This document shows, in pieces, positions 53,510 to 64,000 of a DNA stretch of 64,000 nucleotides; position 1 is the stretch's first letter; every line of letters begins with the position of its first letter. The stretch is from Periconia sp. R9002 (Eukaryota; Ascomycota; Dothideomycetes; Pleosporales; Periconiaceae), in contig JAMAHW010000053.1 of NCBI GenBank assembly GCA_023627715.1, positions 1 to 64,000 of the forward strand, given 5' to 3'. Under the pieces are notes generated by a model. It saw nothing but the letters and a program-made list of their open reading frames with translations, ran no database searches and had not been told where the DNA came from. A program made the position numbers and the translations under genes.

Positions 53510-55483
53510 ATGGAGAATCAAAAGCAATGGGGCCTCACCAAGGCCATTTCCAATGCACCGCCTACAAAGGCTGATCTGGAACTCAACGATCGCTTGGTGG
53601 AGGGTTTGAAGGCGCGTGAGAACTTCGAGACTCCCGAAGGTTCTGAGGTCAGGTAAGCAGCCATCCATCTCCACAAAACTGTTTAGTTCATCTACCAACA
53701 CTGCACAGGAAGCAAGTCCTCGAACACTTTGAGAAAGCCGCGAAGAAACTAGTCACGCAGGTCGCAATCAAAAAGGGAGTTGCACCAGAAGCCGCAGAGA
53801 AGCTCGGTGCAAAGGTGTTTCCCTTCGGCAGCTACGCGCTCGGCGTATTCGGACCCTCCTCCGATATCGATACTTGCATTGTTGGACCAAAGACGGTATC
53901 ACGAGAAGACTACTTCCAAGAATTTCGCGCGATATTCTATGGAATGAGCGACCCCAAAGACATCACCGAGTTTGTCATGGTTCCTGACGCCTTCGTCCCC
54001 ATTATCAAGATCGAATACCGTGGCATTGCGATAGATTTGGTCTACTGTTCTCTTCGCACCCAATCAAACATTTCCCCTGATATCGATTTGATTGGCAACA
54101 CAAACATTTTGCAGAAGTTGGAAGAGGTCGACATCCGAACCATCAACGGCCCCCGTGTGGTCCAAGAAATGTTGGCAGCCGTGCCCGAACATAAGTCCTT
54201 CAGGTTGGCCCTGCGAACAATCAAATTATGGGCCAATCAGCGGGGGGTCTACGGTGCTGTATTTGGTTATCCTGGTGGTATCGCTTGGGCTATCATGGTG
54301 GCACGGATTGCCCAACTGTTCCCCAAGGCCTGTGGCGCGACGCTCGTGTGCAAATTCTTCCACCTAATGCTCCGATGGCCATGGCCCCGACCTGTCATGC
54401 TGAAGGACGTCGACACGAACAATCCCTTGAACCACCAAGTGTGGAACCCCACCCAAGATCGCGTCGCTCGGTCTCACATTATGCCCGTCATCACACCCGC
54501 TTACCCGCAAATGTGCTCCACGCATGGCGTCACGCGCACCACCATGGCAGCTATGATGGATGAATTCAAGCGCGGAGCGGAGATCACTGCCCGGATACAA
54601 GACGGACAGAGCACGTGGGACGAGCTACTCCAGCGCCATACATTTTTCACAAAAGACCACAAGTTCTACCTCAGCGTCATTGCCACAAGTTTGACTCCAG
54701 AGGCAGATGAAAACTTCAAGGGTCTTGTCAAGTCCAAGATCACTAGGCTTTCGCGAAGCATTGAAGACAGCGACCAGAGCGACAAGAAGGCTCGACCTTA
54801 CATGAAGGAATTCGACCGTGTCCATCGATGCGCTAATGCCGATCAAATTGAACGTGTCAAACAAGGGTCTATGGATTACCAGATAAAGAAAGCGGACCTT
54901 CCTGCAGAAGGTCAGCCTCCTGCTGAGGATGGAACCACTTTGGTATACACCTCAACTTTGTACATTGGGTTGATTGTGCCGGAAGGTGAGTACTCATCAA
55001 TCTCATTTTTGTGCATTGCTGACTTTTAGTAGACTCCAAATCTCTCGACATCTCATACCCCGTCACAGTTTTCAGGAATATGGTGGAAGAGGCCAACAAG
55101 AACTGGGATTCTGAAAAGATGTTCTGCCGTGTCGTGCACACCCGCAAGTAAGTATTGGCATACGCTCTGTATATGGACTGCGCTAACAATACTAGCATCA
55201 ACCTTCCCGACGACGTCTTTGTTGAGGGCGAAACCAAACCCACAAAAACCAAGAAGAAGTCGCATCGGAGCAATGGCACATCATCCAAGTCCAAGAAGCG
55301 CCAAATCAACGAAACCGAGCCAGAAGTGCGTAGCTCGCGTCCCGCGAAAACTCCGCGATCTTCTTGAGCGCCTCCGGCGTATGCATATCTTCATACTGAC
55401 TTTTGCTAATTTAGGACAGCGCAAGGTCTACAAAGAAACAGGCTACCAGCCATACCGGCTTGCCCATTCCGGCTCAAGCTTAG
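53510..55483 (+). CDS. PAP1: Poly(A) polymerase
   Basis: Five exons (53510-53652, 53709-54985, 55030-55147, 55196-55325, 55415-55483) with introns of 56, 44, 48 and 89 bp give 578 residues. This is the nuclear enzyme that adds poly(A) tails to cleaved pre-mRNA. The nucleotidyltransferase motif FGS...DID gives Ser89, Asp100 and Asp102, with the third Asp at 157 (GIAIDLVY), close to yeast Pap1 positions. Also seen are WANQRGVYGAVFGYPGGIAWAIMVAR, PVITPAYPQMCSTHGVT and the C-terminal RNA-binding domain (KFYLSVIA, LDISYPVTVF). The short basic C-terminus (KKKSHRSNGTSSKSKKRQ) is typical. If the last intron is kept, a stop at 55365 gives a slightly different tail. Exon 3 could start at 55033 instead, removing one residue. 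Confidence 0.95.
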
Positions 55484-57205
55484 GGTCTTTGACTCATCGG
55501 CTCGGACAGGTTTTAGAGCTTCGCTCACCTCATTTTCCTATCCAGAGGATATCAGGGGCTCCAGGTGTTATCATACCATTTCCACATGAGCTACGCGTTC
55601 ATCATGCCGCTGCGAGGTCAAGAGTTTTCTCGGCCAGGCCTCCCTGACGACATGATCCGAGTATCAATTACGACCCCGCGCCTCTCATACCGGTATAGTA
55701 TGAAGCGTCTGCCATGGAAGAAACTCAAACCACAAAACCAACAAAAAAACGTGAAAACGTAAAAAGCCTAAGAAAAGGAACACTTGGACGCGCCACGGAG
55801 GCAGTCGGACCGAGAGGAAAAAAACAAAAAACACGGGAAATCAATCTGCATTAAAGGAGTCTGGTCCTTTTCGGCCGACTCTTTCACATACCACATTCGG
55901 TTGGAACTGTCTCTTTCTATACCTTTTTAGCTGCGAGTATGGGTGGGATCTCATTTGGCGTTTGATTGGCGCCCACAAATTACTTTGCCTTGCATTGGGA
56001 CAACGGACAGGCTGAAAAAGCAGATAAGGGGTGAAATTGGCGTTTGCACAAAGCGAAACGGACGGAGCAATTCTGGAATTCCCCAAGCATAGGAGGCGTC
56101 TTTCATGGTGTTTATTGTGCGTGGGTCTTGTCCGTCGAGGACTCCGTCGAGGACTACAGGGAGGAATTGGAGTGAGAAAAGTTCTCTAATTGGGGACTGT
56201 AGATACTCTTCTAGAGCAGAAAATCTACAAATTTTGACAAAAATTGGGGGTCGTAGCCCTATTCGTGCTACTGTTTTTAATCGGGGTGACATGGTGTGTA
56301 GAAAGAGCATTTCGCGATCGATTAACTAGGTAGCCGTGTCATGTTGGAAATGTCATCAACAAAATCCTCCGCCGCAAAGGAATTATAAGCATCGCTCCCA
56401 TCTTACAAATTATGTTTCACAAAATCTTCGGTACTTGGCGACGGGTAATCAATCACTCACACCACTAACCATTCGTCTTAGGTCATCTTGTGTGCGCTCG
56501 AGACAAACATCTGCCTCCCGCCGCCGTACCCTTCCAAATCGGGAAACCTCTTCGATGGAAACGATTGATACCTACAAGGGTCATGCTCACTCACATCTGA
56601 ACAACATTCTTCCCCCTCCCCCGCACTAACGCAACGGCTTCTCAGCGCGGCTAGCTAGCTAGCTACTGTACGTGAGTGATTGATCGCAGGAGCGTTTGAG
56701 CACATGAAAAAAAGCAATAGCTTTCGGATAGTCGGGGTTGGGTATCCCCGACATTGCTCTTGTGTGTTTTGGCTTTGGCACAGCTCTGTGGATTTGTAAA
56801 GGATTCGTAATTTCTTGGAGGGATTTCGAGGGACGAGGGAAGGATTCATGCCTTTCCCTTTGTTTTTTCTTGTGACTACTTGGCTGAGGCGGTGGGTGCT
56901 ATAAAATGGAGGGGACGTAGCTGAAGTTGGTTGTTTGTCGACGTAACATTCGGGTCTCCGCACACGCACAATAAGGCAAGCAAACAAGGAAACGTCCTAT
57001 CATATCGGTTTTTCGCACGAGAAAAACTCCTAGCCGGGAGTTCGAGTGTTACCTTTTGTTACACAAATCTGCACACGCACGCGCGTTCGTCTTTCGACTC
57101 ATATTCTGTTCTCGAATCTACCCATTTGCCCGCTTCCTACAATAACAAAGATTTGCAACCGCGTACAAAGAAGAAAGAGATAATTTTGCAAAAGAAATAA
57201 GGAAA
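55484..57205. other. Intergenic
   Basis: 3' region of PAP1 and promoter of the cupin gene. It includes a short (GCTA)n tract near 56,650. No coding or RNA gene recognised. Confidence 0.5.
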
Positions 57206-57937
57206 ATGGAAGACGTCGACGCCAAAGCGATTGCCGGCATGGCCATGCCCCGCCGCCCCATCAACTTCGTGCCTGCGAAAGCGGGGGATATCTTGAAGTT
57301 GGGACATATCGTTTGTAGGGTCATGGAGGATGGTTCGAGGACTGGTGGGTGCTTGCATACTTTCTTTCTTCTTCGCTTCTAATTTTGTATTTGCCTTGTT
57401 GTTTGCGTTATTCTCTGGGAGTGATTTGGATGTTGAAACATTCACACCCTGTTTCTCTATTTCCATTCATGCAGGACTCAATACCTACAGATCCATCTTC
57501 TAACCTCACCAACCCAAACAGACAACCGCATCGGCGCTGCTGAGCTCATCCTCCCACCAGGAACCTCGGGCCCCCCAGCGCACTGGCACGAGATGCACGA
57601 CGAGTCGTTCCTCACGCTCGCAGGCACCGTCCGCTTCCACGGGCCCGACAATTCGCACACGGACGCCGCGCCGGGCGACTACGTGACGGTGCCCACGCGC
57701 GCGCCGCACACCTTCTCCAACCCCTTCGACGTCGAGGCCCGCACCTTCTTCACCTGCACCCCGGCCTTCTACATCGATTACTTCAAGATGCTGGCGGATG
57801 CCAGCAAGAACGATGTCAAGATGAGCAAGGAGAAGAATATTGAGATTATGGCACGGTTTGCGACGGTGCCGGCGCGGCCTATGTTGGAGGAGATGGCGAG
57901 GGAGGAGGCGGAGAAGAAGAAGGAGAATGGAGCGTAG
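57206..57937 (+). CDS. Single-domain cupin protein
   Basis: Two exons (57206-57344, 57522-57937) with a 177-bp intron, the longest here, give 184 residues. Cupin motif 1 is present: GPPAHWHEMHDESFLTLAG with His67, His69 and Glu74. Motif 2 is GDYVTVPTRAPHTFSNP with His109. These are the usual metal ligands. Single-domain cupins include dioxygenases, isomerases and quercetinase-like enzymes; the substrate cannot be told. The C-terminal 60 residues are helical and charged (MLADASKNDVKMSKEKNIEI, REEAEKKKENG). No signal peptide is seen, so it is likely cytosolic. Confidence 0.88.
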
Positions 57938-58488
57938 GGGAGGATGTGTTGGGTGAGGTGGGGTGGGGAGAGAGTGATTGCAAAGTCGCTCTCAAAGCTC
58001 ATGTTTCCGTAGGACTTCTATGTTTAAATGCTTGAAGCAAAAGCAACATAACAATTCTATGAGTTCCCAATTCATCTAAGAAATTGAGTGCCACGTTGAG
58101 CCAAACGCATGTATCAATTGATCTCTCCAATGCCGTGCGGCACCCCTCACAAGATATCAAATTATGATTCATTCACTCCAATTCAACCCATACACGCCCA
58201 GGTGACCACGTTAAAACATCATCCCTATCCACCTCCCTCACATTAACAAACCCACACATCCACAACATTGAAACAACTTCAAACTTCCCCAACCCCCAAA
58301 CACCCCTCACCAATCCACCCAACATACGTCATACATCCCTACTCCCCCACTAACCCCAAAGCAACACTAGTCTAGTCCAATTCCAACATCGATCTCCACC
58401 TAACGAGAAAAAAAATCCCCAATCCGCCCTCCATCCAACCCCCCAATCCCCCCCGCAAAAAAAGATGTTCATGTTCACAAAAAAAGGA
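57938..58488. other. Intergenic
   Basis: C-rich low-complexity sequence on the plus strand between the cupin gene and the tRNA gene; nothing recognised. Confidence 0.5.
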
Positions 58489-58586
58489 CTCTCCGACGGG
58501 GAATCGAACCCCGGTCTCCCGCGCTTGTTATCCCATTGGAAAGAAGGATTGACAAGCGGAAATCATGACCACTAGACCATCGAAGA
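58489..58586 (-). tRNA. tRNA-Asp: tRNA-Asp (anticodon GUC) with a 26-nt intron
   Basis: Read on the minus strand, the acceptor stem TCTTCGA pairs with TCGGAGA, allowing one wobble, and the discriminator base is G, as required for Asp. The D arm contains GGTCTAGTGGTC, and the T arm is CGGGG-TTCGATT-CCCCG. The anticodon stem TCCGC/GCGGG closes a loop TTGTCA(C) with anticodon GTC. A 26-nt intron (58524-58549) follows the base 3' to the anticodon, the standard eukaryotic nuclear position. It contains ACAAG, able to pair with CTTGT of the anticodon arm as splicing endonuclease substrates do. CCA is not encoded. The gene spans 98 nt including the intron. Confidence 0.93.
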
Positions 58587-59601
58587 TTGATGTTCGGCGC
58601 CAAATGCGCTGAGATGATTGGGTGGAATTGATGGAAGAAGTAGGGAATTATGTGGAATATATAGGGAGTAATTTGTCTGCTGAACGAAGAATTTTGTTTG
58701 TTTGTGGATGTGATAAGCGATTGAGCGTTGTGGGGTGGGTTGGTTGGTGGGTGGAGATTGGATTGGGGTGGGACTAGTGTTTCTATTGGGGCGGAAGCTA
58801 CGGATGGGGGTAGATTGGTGTAGCGTGGTAGGTGGGGATTCTGGTTGTTGTTTTGTACAGGGTGACATGCCGGGAGGTCACATATCGGGTAGCTAGTGTA
58901 CTAGGTTTTATTCACAAATTAGATAACTACACCACACATACTATGTAGGTCGTAGAGCTTCTAGTTCGTAGAACCTATTAGTCCTCCTAATATATGACCT
59001 CCCGGCGTGTCACCCCTCTGTAGTTGATGGACCAGCAGAAAGGAAGGGGCTTTTTTCTATTCGTTTTTGTGAAGAATTGTGGTGTTTTGTTCACTGTTGC
59101 GAGGGTTTCAAAAATCGGTCGCGGTATCACACATAGATGAAGGGAGAGGCACGCACGTAAGTCAATCGAGAGTTTTGGAGATTATTGTAGGAAATAAATC
59201 ATTGTATTGAGGATAAATCATATGCATGTTTGTCCCACATGGGAAGCAAGATAGAGTGAACCTAAACTATCAATTGTGGTAGGATCTAGTGTGCCTCCAC
59301 GTCATGAAAGACGGTTAAAGACGAAATAGAAATCATGAAAGAATCGTCCAGAGGGATTTCCTCTAGTATCTCCCGGGAGTAATATCCATATCCTCCCAGT
59401 ATTGTGAATCCCCAGCTACTGCCGAGTAACCATTCTCCAATTCTTTGTATCAAATACTCAGATAGATATACCAAGACTCAGCATTCGAGGATGCTGGAAT
59501 ATTCCGCAAAACCCAGTGTCTCCTTGATTCCCTGGCTATTGGAGGTAATACATCCCCAAAGCCCTGCATCTTTGCAAAGATTTCGAGATAAAACGTCTCA
59601 G
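58587..59601. other. Intergenic
   Basis: No gene. A pair of inverted sequences, GCCGGGAGGTCA near 58,868-58,880 and TGACCTCCCGGC near 58,996-59,007, could form a loop of about 115 bp. Confidence 0.5.
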
Positions 59602-60754
59602 TCAGAATAGATTGCCACGCAGCCTCTTTTTGGGTGGCTCCAGAGGTGCCGCATCCTTACGTTTGAAGCACGTTTTCACCAGGACTGGCACATCTTTCCA
59701 ACCGCCATCTTTTTCTTCTTGGAAAATTCCGTCTAGATCCTTCCAGTATTGCCTAAGGTCATCTCGGGGGTTGTCCTTCTTAACTGATGGATGGGTGGTC
59801 ACGTTGTCAAAGCGTGTAGCCAACTGTTGTGCCAGCATTTCGGGGATGAGCTTATGCATGACCATTCGATCGGCCATGTATACGAATCGGGTGGCCCACT
59901 GTTCTTGGAACTTCTGAGTTGTGAGCAAAGAACTACGTAGCTATTAGCATATACCGCTTCCTGGGACGAGAAAAAGTTGCCTACCGCAAGTCGACGCTTT
60001 CACACACCTCATGGAGCCATTGCGCCATAATATCTCTCGTCATCTTATGCCTCCAGAAATTGATTCGATCTGCTTCCTGTCGTTCTTGGTATGGAATCAT
60101 TAATAACTGCTCGGCGGTGGCGCGACTGACAATCTGAAGGTGTTTAGGTGTCATAGGATAAGCTAATTCTGTATTGTAGAAATTCCGCTGAATCGTAAGT
60201 GTATTTTTGAAGTCCTGAGCACTATCTTGAGAGTTCTTTTCCAATTTATCCTGGGCATCATTTCCCGCGTGTGCATAGGCTGAGCGGCGAGCATCTTCAA
60301 GCGAGCTCATTGCTTTCAAGAAATCTCCGTGTTTCCGGTATTGGGCCTGGAGCGTCATTTCCATCGATTGAGACTCAGGTGGCATTAAATAGTATTGTGC
60401 AGCGATGTTGAAATTTGTCATCGCCGTTTGCATGGTGTCGTGGGAAAATTCGCCAATCACATAGTGAGCGAACCAAGAGTTATCGCCTACCAGCTTGTTC
60501 GTGATTTCGACACTAATGTGATCTCCGCACGAACTCGTCGAACTTGGAAGATATCCATGGCGTGCAGTGATGACATGTAAAAGTTTTCTCATTTCTTCGC
60601 CTGTCATTTTCGCTGGCTTAAGATGGGGGGGAATGCCGGAATTCTCATCGCCAGCCAGAACTTTGGGGACAGGGGAAGCTGGGCAATCGCTGAACTTGAA
60701 GGTGACCGGATGCCTGGGACTGATGTTTACCGGCAAAGTCGCCTCGGTCAACAT
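59602..60754 (-). CDS. Uncharacterised protein
   Basis: Two exons (60754-59985, 59932-59602) with a 52-bp intron give 366 residues in frame. The upstream frame is closed by a TGA, supporting the ATG at 60754. No domain is recognised. The protein is largely helical and charged: a possible small folded part at 45-150 (MTGEEMRKLLHVITARHGYL, NSWFAHYVIGEFSHDTMQTA) and a central segment with YRKHGDFLKAMSSLEDARRS. The C-terminus is basic (PPKKRLRGNLF), possibly a nuclear signal. There is no signal peptide and no membrane helix. It may be lineage-specific. Confidence 0.7.
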
Positions 60755-63700
60755 ATTTGGCGCGTCTGAATCTGTGAAGTCTGTCGAGGAGAGGGCGTGT
60801 CAGTGTGGTAGCTCTGAGCTTGGTAGAGTTGTGGAGCCTGAGACAGATTCGTTGCCCACGCCAGTGTTGTGGGGTAAATAGTGAAAGGTGATGAAAAGGT
60901 GGAGAGAAAGAGTTCGAGAGAAAGAGATTAAAACCAAATAGATGTCTTAATTATAGGTGTTAGTGGGAGGTCGATAGAAGGAGGTGTAAGTGATAGCACT
61001 TGAGACGTTAGTAACATTGATTTGAAGTAAGAGAAACACGAGGTAGTTCGCAGCGCGGCCGCAGTCTCTAAGGAAACGACGGACGTTCACGCAAAGAATA
61101 TTTACTGTATTTTAGAGTGTAGGAGATCTACCGTGCAGAAGAAGAATGTGCGCCAGTGCCAGCCTCGGAAGACTCACATCACACCATCACGTGACGTGAA
61201 AGATAGAGAAAGAGTGCAGTGTATAGAGACATGTAAAAGCAGCAGCGACAAAAAGAAAGACAAAAGAACCCTCTCAAATACCCAATTCACTAACCAACTT
61301 CACCTTCAAGTCTCATGAGCATACATCATACCACTGACTACGAAATCTCTTTCCTTTCATTCACATCCCAATCACACCAATTCCCTACCTCGTACCTCTT
61401 CATACACATATAATCCACAAACCCCAGGTACAACGGTAATAACGATCACAACCCCACAACAGTTATTCACCAGTGACTTGACAAAAATCGTTCAAACCTT
61501 ACAAGATTTCCTAGCCTACATTCCTCCACCTATCTCATCCCATCACCTCACCAACAAACACCAGTACCCTTCCTCCTCCTCCCACCCACTCCCTCCCACC
61601 TAGAAAACAAAATCTTAACTACTGTACTCCATCACCAACTCCCCCCTCCTCCCTCGCCCACCAAACAATTGCCACCCCGCCTTCGTCCTAACCACACCAA
61701 ACCCCAAAAACAAAAAATCTCAGTTCTTCTAATCACATCGTCCCAGGCTAGATGTCTTATCTTCTCTATTCTACAAGAAGAAGGTAGTATCCATCCCCCA
61801 GTACTCAGTTCTACCTTCATCAATACCCGAACCCCCCTACACACTCCTCCATGCCCAATGAAGAAAAAAAAATTGATACTACGTCAACAAACCTCCCATA
61901 CCATTCCTCCCCCCCCCTCACGCCCTCCTTTCCCTCACCCCACTCCTCCCCATCCACCACATCACCACAAACTACCCCTCTCCTAAAACTCCACCCCTAC
62001 ACGCATATACATCACTCGAACATCTACTTTCAACACGACATCCGCCCTCCTTTTTCTCCCAGCGACAAAGATTCCAGCGTTTATATCTCACAAGTCCTCA
62101 TCTCAAGCTTGCTATTCGAGATAGTTAGTCGTGAACGGACGGACGGATGGGGCGGGGTAGGGAGAAATGTTGAATATGATGGATGGATGGGGAGGGAGGG
62201 AGGGGTGAGAAGTCGTGTGTGTTGGGTAAAGATGATAGTTTCTGTACGGCGTTGAATGGGAAGGAGGGAGGGAGTTGGAGGATGGGGAAGGTGTATGTGG
62301 ATGTGGTTGTGTTTTTGGAGTATAGTGATTGGGGTGAGGTATACGAGTGAATTGTCTGGGCGGGAGGAGGGTTGTTGGGATGGGGATGGGACGTTTGAGA
62401 GAGATGGGGTTGAGTGTTTGATGGTTTGGGTTATGAGGTTTTTGGGGGTGTGAGCTACAATATTGTGCTTCTTGTAGTTTTCTATTGTGTCGTAGAAACT
62501 CTTGTTCGAACTTCATTCCTTGACCAATGTACAAAATTATCCTTTTCTTATCAAACCCAACATCAATTAATCGAGCCGTTATGTCTCACTGTTGTCCCGA
62601 TGAAAACAGCTTTAATAACGTATTTCATGCGAGTTTGTTATGACTGCTATGCCCTTCTACAAGCATGAAAGTGACGAGTATAGTTACTACTGATATCCCC
62701 CGAGTTGCAAGCAAAATAGCTATGAGTAGCTTTTGGGAGTATATCAAGTTGATTCGTAGCGAAGTTGATTCTCTCTTCTGGAAAATAGTGTGAAAAATGT
62801 CCAACATTACTCAGTCGTTGTAGGCACCAAACAAGCATCTCCTCCTTCCCCCAAAATTTCTAAACATAAACAACAACAGCAACCTACGCTCGAGACTATC
62901 TGCATCAGGATGTAGATAAAACCCAACTCATTAGTTCAAGGACTTCATAAAGCGACCGGGCACTCGCTCGCTAACCGCCGACCCACAACAGCGCAACACC
63001 GTCGATCGTCGCGTGCTCCACACACAGGGACAAGCAAAGCACGGTACGCTAGAAAAGAAGAAGTGTCAACTAAGAAGGTGTAGACGATGAACAACGAGTC
63101 GTGAGAAACAAACGGTTCCTTTGTTTTCAGGGATCGGATCGGGTCGGTGGTTGGGAAGGGGGTAAAGGGATGTCGATCAGTAAAGACAGTGTGACGGACG
63201 GATGGGCTAGTTGTGGTAGCGGGGATGGTAGTGGACCGTTGGTTAGGTTGGGGTTTGAGGGTTGAGGTTGAATCTTGGGTCGGTTTGAGTCGATGCTTTT
63301 ACGTGCTAAAAGTGTTAGGTAGACGGAGTCCGTCATTTGACTTGGCTTGGCTTGACTCGACGTGGAATAGCTGGTGCTGGCTGTGGTTTTCTCTTGATGT
63401 CTGGTGAGCTTTAAGGTGGTTAACGACTAAGTCGTTTGTAGTTCCTGTAGTCCGTTAGGTAATGACCGGTGAAGTAGTTGCAGGAAGAAGACCAGAACCG
63501 TCAACTTTTCGGATAGAAAAATGATCTGATCTTTCCTTCAGCTCTGTCCTATCGGACCGACCTTGATGACAGAGCAGCACCGGCATCGATGTGTAACTAG
63601 CAAGATATCTGAATCGCTTCTCGACCCGAACTAACACCACTACAAGAGAATCAACCCCAACCGCCAGCCACTCACCACCTAGTGGTCGCTTGTCCGACCG

Positions 63701-64000
63701 ACCGACCGACCGGCGGCCGTCTATTCCGTCGGGCCCCAAAGAAAAACACACGGACAGTTTTCTATCATCTGCTGCAAGGACAACGGCGTGGCCCAGCCAT
63801 GTTCGGTCGGGCGGGTCATGCATTGTTAGGTAAGTTGAAGCCAATCCCTTCCTCTCCCTCTGTTCACCGTCGTCTCGTCTCGCTCGGCCTGCGTACCGGC
63901 CAACCACGCACGCCAGCCCACCCCCATACAATAGCGTTTTGACACTCAGCATGGGTAGGCGATGGTGCATGGCGCTAACGTCTGGCTCCCGCACACCCAA
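60755..64000. other. Gene-poor right end
   Basis: No supported gene in 3.2 kb. 61.3-62.1 kb is C-rich and 62.1-62.45 kb is G-rich on the plus strand, which creates long accidental frames. A (CGAC)n/(GACC)n tract lies near 63,697-63,712. Sequence from about 63.4 kb to the edge is GC-balanced and has a 181-codon open frame on the minus strand running off the window, without a recognised motif; it could be leader sequence of a gene beyond the edge. Confidence 0.45.

Noticed and set aside
62112..62534. 140-codon His/Pro/Thr-rich minus frame
   Set aside because: Direct consequence of a G-rich low-complexity plus strand.
63455..64000. 181-codon minus frame at the right edge
   Set aside because: No recognised domain, no intron logic and open to the edge; it may be leader or chance, and I cannot support it as a gene.
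1..64000. CRISPR arrays, bacterial-type operons, rRNA genes, or a secondary-metabolite gene cluster
   Set aside because: No regularly spaced direct repeats with unique spacers, no rRNA signatures and no PKS/NRPS/terpene synthase motifs were seen; the gene structure is that of a fungus.

Overview
This window is nuclear DNA of a filamentous ascomycete. Genes have short introns (about 44-180 bp) with GT..AG ends, and it carries fungal-specific families: HET, fungal rhodopsin-like membrane protein, pyrG-type OMP decarboxylase and SET/TPR proteins. An AT-rich, repeat-mutated block abuts ordinary GC-balanced gene space. The protein families and the two-compartment base composition suggest a Dothideomycete, probably Pleosporales; that placement is inference.

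Layout. Positions 1-8.85 kb are a transposon graveyard shaped by repeat-induced point mutation (RIP, CpA to TpA). The first 1,144 bp contain no CpA or TpG that I can find. They are followed by a complete but dead Gypsy/chromovirus LTR element (1145-8174, two 459-bp LTRs) and the 3' end of a Copia element with the start of its LTR (8175 to about 8850). From 9.7 kb normal genes begin: an uncharacterised protein (9.7 kb), an ELO fatty-acid elongase (12.3-14.1 kb), a SET-domain protein (15.4-17.8 kb), a degraded region (18.5-20 kb), a three-exon deaminase-MYND fusion gene (20.4-23.4 kb), a basic nuclear-looking protein (24.5-27.1 kb), a seven-helix membrane protein (29.1-30.2 kb), a tail-anchored-looking PPxY protein (31.3-32.0 kb), a pseudogene and a HET-domain gene (33.2-35.8 kb), an uncharacterised 439-residue protein (37.8-39.2 kb), a LigB/DODA-type dioxygenase (40.3-41.4 kb), an AT-hook protein (42.5-43.5 kb), pyrG (45.9-47.1 kb), an F-box-like protein (48.4-49.4 kb), a small conserved-looking protein (50.6-51.1 kb), a secreted Cys/Ser-rich protein (51.6-52.4 kb), a divergent pair of a 2H phosphoesterase and poly(A) polymerase (52.5-55.5 kb), a cupin (57.2-57.9 kb), an intron-containing tRNA-Asp (58.5 kb) and an uncharacterised protein (59.6-60.8 kb). 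Nothing convincing is seen from 60.8 kb to the right edge.

There is no operon-like or secondary-metabolite cluster logic. Most genes are independent housekeeping or lineage-specific loci. The middle of the window (18-40 kb) is accessory in character, with relic genes, HET, the deaminase-MYND fusion, lineage-specific proteins and a short dispersed repeat. The flanks at 9-17 kb and 40-60 kb are mostly conserved genes. Gene models were joined by hand from splice signals and reading-frame continuity. Joins described as keeping frame were checked by exon-length arithmetic, but no similarity search or expression data were available.
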